A stretch of 7,612 bases of DNA from Spirochaetaceae bacterium (lineage in GTDB: Bacteria; Spirochaetota; Spirochaetia; Treponematales; Breznakiellaceae). The notes beneath the pieces are model-generated. The model was given only the letters and a program-made list of their open reading frames with translations. It had not been told where the DNA came from and made no database searches. Shown piece after piece: positions 5,317 through 7,612 of the stretch. Where the stretch lies: assembly GCA_031265635.1 (NCBI GenBank), contig JAISCK010000175.1:1-7612 (forward strand), in the 5' to 3' direction. Each line of letters starts with the position of its first letter. Within the stretch, counting starts at the first letter, position 1. The translations under genes were made by a program, and so were the position numbers.

Positions 5317-5892
5317 GTGGGACTGTACTTTTCCCTTGCCCTTTTTGCAGCCCTGTCGTCGAATCTTGTTTTCCAGTTCGCCCTTGACCTCGGTTCCCTG
5401 GACCGCGCGGGAAATGCCACCCTGGGGTTTTTCGCCTTCCGCGCCCTTGTTCTCTTTTGTTCGGTGATGACGGTCTGGATCGTGGTTTTTTATCTGGCCA
5501 TACCTCTGGCGGCGGGTTTTACGGGCAATGTGCTTATACTTCCCCTGGCGGTGCTGTCCCACTGTCTGTACAGTACTGTGCTGAAACGTTTTTTCCCGCC
5601 GCGGGAAAGCTCCGGGGAGGACCATACCCAAAGCGGCCTTTCCCTGGTGGCGTCCTGCCTGACCCTCACCCTTGCCTCGTCTTTTGCGGAAGCGGCGGTG
5701 CTGGCCCTGGGGTTTTCTTTAGGGCTGCTCTTTTCGCTCCTTACCATACGGGAAATCGGGAAGCGCTCGATGCTTGAGGCCGTGCCTCCCCGCCTCCGGG
5801 GCAGAGCCCTGCTCCTCATTTCAATAGGTTTTCTCTCCCTGATTTTCTCCTCGGCCGCGGCGCTGCTTTTGGGCGCCATCGGTTTCTTTTAA
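5317..5892 (+). CDS. rnfA: RnfA-like membrane subunit with one of two [2Fe-2S] cysteines lost
   Basis: A 191-residue polytopic membrane protein, the usual length of RnfA. GTG 5317 is preceded by GGAGGAG (5304-5310), the strongest ribosome binding site in the window, and lies 1 base after the rnfE stop. The N-terminal helix aligns without gaps to the RnfA consensus NFVLVRFLGLCP as NLVFQFALDLGS (16-27), which puts Gly26 where the cluster Cys should be. The second cluster Cys (ITTNCAVLG in the family) is kept as C114 in LVASCLTLTLASS (110-122). The C-terminal block GFSLGLLFSLLTIREIGKR, then VPPRLRGRALLLISIGFLSL (132-175), matches G.G.GFTL.L.L.A.IRER....VP..FRG..I.LI.AGLM.L well. It is the last gene of the tight cluster; rnfB, which follows rnfA in many C-D-G-E-A-B operons, is not next. 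Confidence 0.87.
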   Translation: MGLYFSLALFAALSSNLVFQFALDLGSLDRAGNATLGFFAFRALVLFCSVMTVWIVVFYLAIPLAAGFTGNVLILPLAVLSHCLYSTVLKRFFPPRESSGEDHTQSGLSLVASCLTLTLASSFAEAAVLALGFSLGLLFSLLTIREIGKRSMLEAVPPRLRGRALLLISIGFLSLIFSSAAALLLGAIGFF

Positions 5893-5954
5893 TGTAAACG
5901 CCCCTTTTCAGAACGGGAAAAGTAGTCTAAAATAGAGGCTCCGGTATAAATCGC
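5893..5954 (+). promoter_or_regulatory. Intergenic gap with weak candidate promoter for the GH57 gene
   Basis: TTTTCA (5905-5910), a 17-base spacer and TAAAAT (5928-5933) give a plausible sigma-70-type promoter (4 of 6 and 5 of 6 matches to consensus), 21 bases before ATG 5955. The ribosome binding site is poor: GAGG at 5935-5938 is 16 bases from the start. CTTTTC (5904-5909) and GAAAAG (5917-5922) can pair across a 7-base loop, but the stem is AT-rich and has no U-tract, so a terminator for the rnf operon is not convincing. Read-through from rnfA into this gene is therefore possible. Confidence 0.3.
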
Positions 5955-7612
5955 ATGGCGGGTACTGTACGCGTTATTCTAGGCTCCCATAATCATATTC
6001 CTTATGGTTCTGATCATGGGGACTTTGAAGAAGCCTATACAAAAAAAATTAAACCTTTTGTCACTACCTTGTACAGGTTTCCCGACATACCTGCCGCGCT
6101 CCACTATTCGGGTACGCTGCTCTCCTGGCTGGAGCGGAACCACTCGGAATTCATCATGCTCCTTGACGATCTTATCACCCGCAAACAGGTGGAGCTTATA
6201 GGCGGCGGATTTTACGAGCCCATGATGCCCCTCCTTTCCCTTTCGGACAAGATAGGCCAGATTGAGATGCTGACTACCTATATACGGAAGCAGTTCGGCA
6301 AGAGGCCCCTGGGATGCTGGCTGTCCGGTCTTGGCTGGGACAATGCCCTTGCCGTGCCCCTCAACACCGCCGGGATGAGTTATGTCTTCGCTGAGGAAAA
6401 ACTTTTTAAGGATTCGGGTATCAGGGATTTCTTTTGCCCCTGTATTTCAGAGGACCAGGGAAAGCTCATAACCCTTTTTCCCCTTTCGCTCCGCCTTTCC
6501 CGTTTATTCGCGGAGATGGAAGCCGGGGCGGCTCTGGCCCAGCTTTCAAAGGAACTGTCACGGCCCTCCGGCGGCCTGATCTGCGTGTTTCCCGACGGCT
6601 TTTACCGCTCGGAGGAGGGCGAGTCAAACGAATTTTCGCTCCAGCGTTTTTTTGAGACCCTCACCGAATGGAAGGAACGTGTTGTCTTTACCACGCCCGG
6701 AAGGAGCCTTAAAAATCCGGAGCCGTCCAAAAAAGTTTTTTTCCCGGCCACGACGGAAAAGAACTTCCTCATAAAATATCCCGAAGCGAACAACGTATAT
6801 TCAAAAATGATATATACCGGAGTCCTCATCAATCAGCTCAGGGGAGACAAATCGCGGAAGCGCGCCGCCAGGGAGGAACTCTGGAAGGCCCAGGGCGCCG
6901 ACGTATTCTGCCATTCGGGAAACGGCGGCCTTTACAGCAGCGGCATCCGCAAGGCCGTGTACCGCTCCCTCCTCGGCGCGGAGCGCATCACTAGGGAACG
7001 GGGGGATTTTATTCCCTCCCTGCAGGCTTTTGACTTTGACCTTGACGGCGAAAAGGAATTTCTCTTTCAGAGCCGGAATGTCAACGGTTATGTAAAGGCG
7101 CGGGGGGCTGTCCTCTTTGAGCTTGATTACCTGCCCAAAACCTGGAACTACCTTGATACGCTTTCGCGGCGCAGGGAGGACTATGTGGAAGAAGACACGG
7201 TCCTTGACTCGGGCCGCCGTTCCGCCTTTATGGACCGCCTTGTCTCCCCGGATACGGCGCTCAAGGACGTGCTTGAGGGAAACTTCGCTGCCTCCCGTTT
7301 CTGCGCCGGGGAAACCTACGACCTTCTTTCCATGCACAGGGTAAAACTTGAGGCTTCTTTCAAACTGCCTCCGGGAAAAGGCCCCTATGGTTCCATAGAA
7401 ATTGAAAAGACCTACCGGCTTAAAAAGGACGTGTTCAGCGTGGATTATACGCTGGCCAATACCGGTGACCGCGCGGAGTCCTTTGTGTTTACCCCTTCGG
7501 TTGATTTATCCCTGTCCGGGGAAGACACAAGCCTCCAGAGAATCTACGCGGTACGGCAGGGCGTCAAGGAAGCCGTTTCCCTTGACGCGGGGGAGATACG
7601 GCAGGCCGACAG
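5955..7612 (+). CDS. GH57 4-alpha-glucanotransferase-like protein, probable pseudoenzyme (3' end outside window)
   Basis: An open frame of 552 codons running off the window. It matches GH57 4-alpha-glucanotransferases of the TLGT type, which transfer or hydrolyse alpha-1,4-glucan and have a barrel followed by DUF1925 and DUF1926 domains (about 650-700 residues). Visible marks: HNHIPYG (12-18, family HNHQPVG), GGGFYEP (83-89), KYPEANN (274-280), CHSGNGGLY (319-327, family WHGVFGGLY) and ELDYLPKTWNYLDTLSRRRE (389-408, the DUF1926 start). The nucleophile motif WLAERVWEP reads WLSGLGWDN (122-130), so the catalytic Glu is Gly125. The HDDGEKFG region reads FPDGFYRS (212-219), keeping one Asp (D214). 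Retaining glucan chemistry is therefore unlikely, although the long intact frame argues for a function such as glucan binding or regulation. ATG 5955 is the only good start, since TAA at 5928-5930 closes the frame upstream. It probably has its own weak promoter or is read from rnfA. Confidence 0.85.
   Translation, partial: MAGTVRVILGSHNHIPYGSDHGDFEEAYTKKIKPFVTTLYRFPDIPAALHYSGTLLSWLERNHSEFIMLLDDLITRKQVELIGGGFYEPMMPLLSLSDKIGQIEMLTTYIRKQFGKRPLGCWLSGLGWDNALAVPLNTAGMSYVFAEEKLFKDSGIRDFFCPCISEDQGKLITLFPLSLRLSRLFAEMEAGAALAQLSKELSRPSGGLICVFPDGFYRSEEGESNEFSLQRFFETLTEWKERVVFTTPGRSLKNPEPSKKVFFPATTEKNFLIKYPEANNVYSKMIYTGVLINQLRGDKSRKRAAREELWKAQGADVFCHSGNGGLYSSGIRKAVYRSLLGAERITRERGDFIPSLQAFDFDLDGEKEFLFQSRNVNGYVKARGAVLFELDYLPKTWNYLDTLSRRREDYVEEDTVLDSGRRSAFMDRLVSPDTALKDVLEGNFAASRFCAGETYDLLSMHRVKLEASFKLPPGKGPYGSIEIEKTYRLKKDVFSVDYTLANTGDRAESFVFTPSVDLSLSGEDTSLQRIYAVRQGVKEAVSLDAGEIRQAD

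Noticed and set aside
5904..5922. Possible intrinsic terminator after rnfA
   Set aside because: The stem is only 6 bp, mostly A-T, with a 7-base loop, and is not followed by a T-run.
6801..7337. Minus-strand open frame within the GH57 gene
   Set aside because: It lies opposite a frame with clear DUF1925 and DUF1926 signatures and shows no recognisable domain.

Overview
The window is a gene-dense, GC-rich stretch (well over 50% GC by eye) from a bacterium. The gene set is a YuiD-type (DUF212) membrane protein, an rnfC-D-G-E-A block and a GH57 glucanotransferase-like gene. Together with the codon use, this suggests a spirochaete of the Treponema type, possibly a gut or environmental treponeme. 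That assignment is inference from gene content; no taxonomic marker gene is present.

Layout, all on the + strand: (1) 1-51, probably the tail of an upstream gene; (2) 55-537, DUF212/YuiD-like membrane protein; (3) 547-1893, unrecognised multi-pass membrane protein; (4) 1890-3179, rnfC; (5) 3181-4260, rnfD, interrupted by a single in-frame TAG at 3622-3624; (6) 4250-4696, short rnfG; (7) 4689-5315, rnfE; (8) 5317-5892, rnfA; (9) 62-bp gap with a weak candidate promoter; (10) 5955 to the window end, GH57 protein, C-terminus outside the window. From 55 to 5892 genes are separated by at most 9 bp or overlap by 4-11 bp, so they read as one translationally coupled operon whose promoter probably lies upstream of the window.

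The main observation is that the Rnf block has normal family architecture and order but looks stripped of cofactor sites. RnfC keeps two ferredoxin-type [4Fe-4S] motifs, but the Gly-rich FMN/NADH motif and the NGAECEP-like motif are replaced. RnfG has no SGAT flavinylation motif, and RnfD has no clear one. RnfE lacks both membrane [2Fe-2S] cysteines, and RnfA keeps only one of its two. No rnfB follows rnfA. The adjacent GH57 protein keeps the fold signatures, but the catalytic Glu of the WLAERVWEP-like motif is Gly and its second catalytic motif is degenerate. So the locus may encode a repurposed Rnf-derived membrane complex next to a pseudoenzyme, or a complex in decay. The nonsense codon in rnfD, if not a sequencing error, bears on that choice.

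No tRNA, rRNA, CRISPR array, insertion sequence or convincing terminator was seen.
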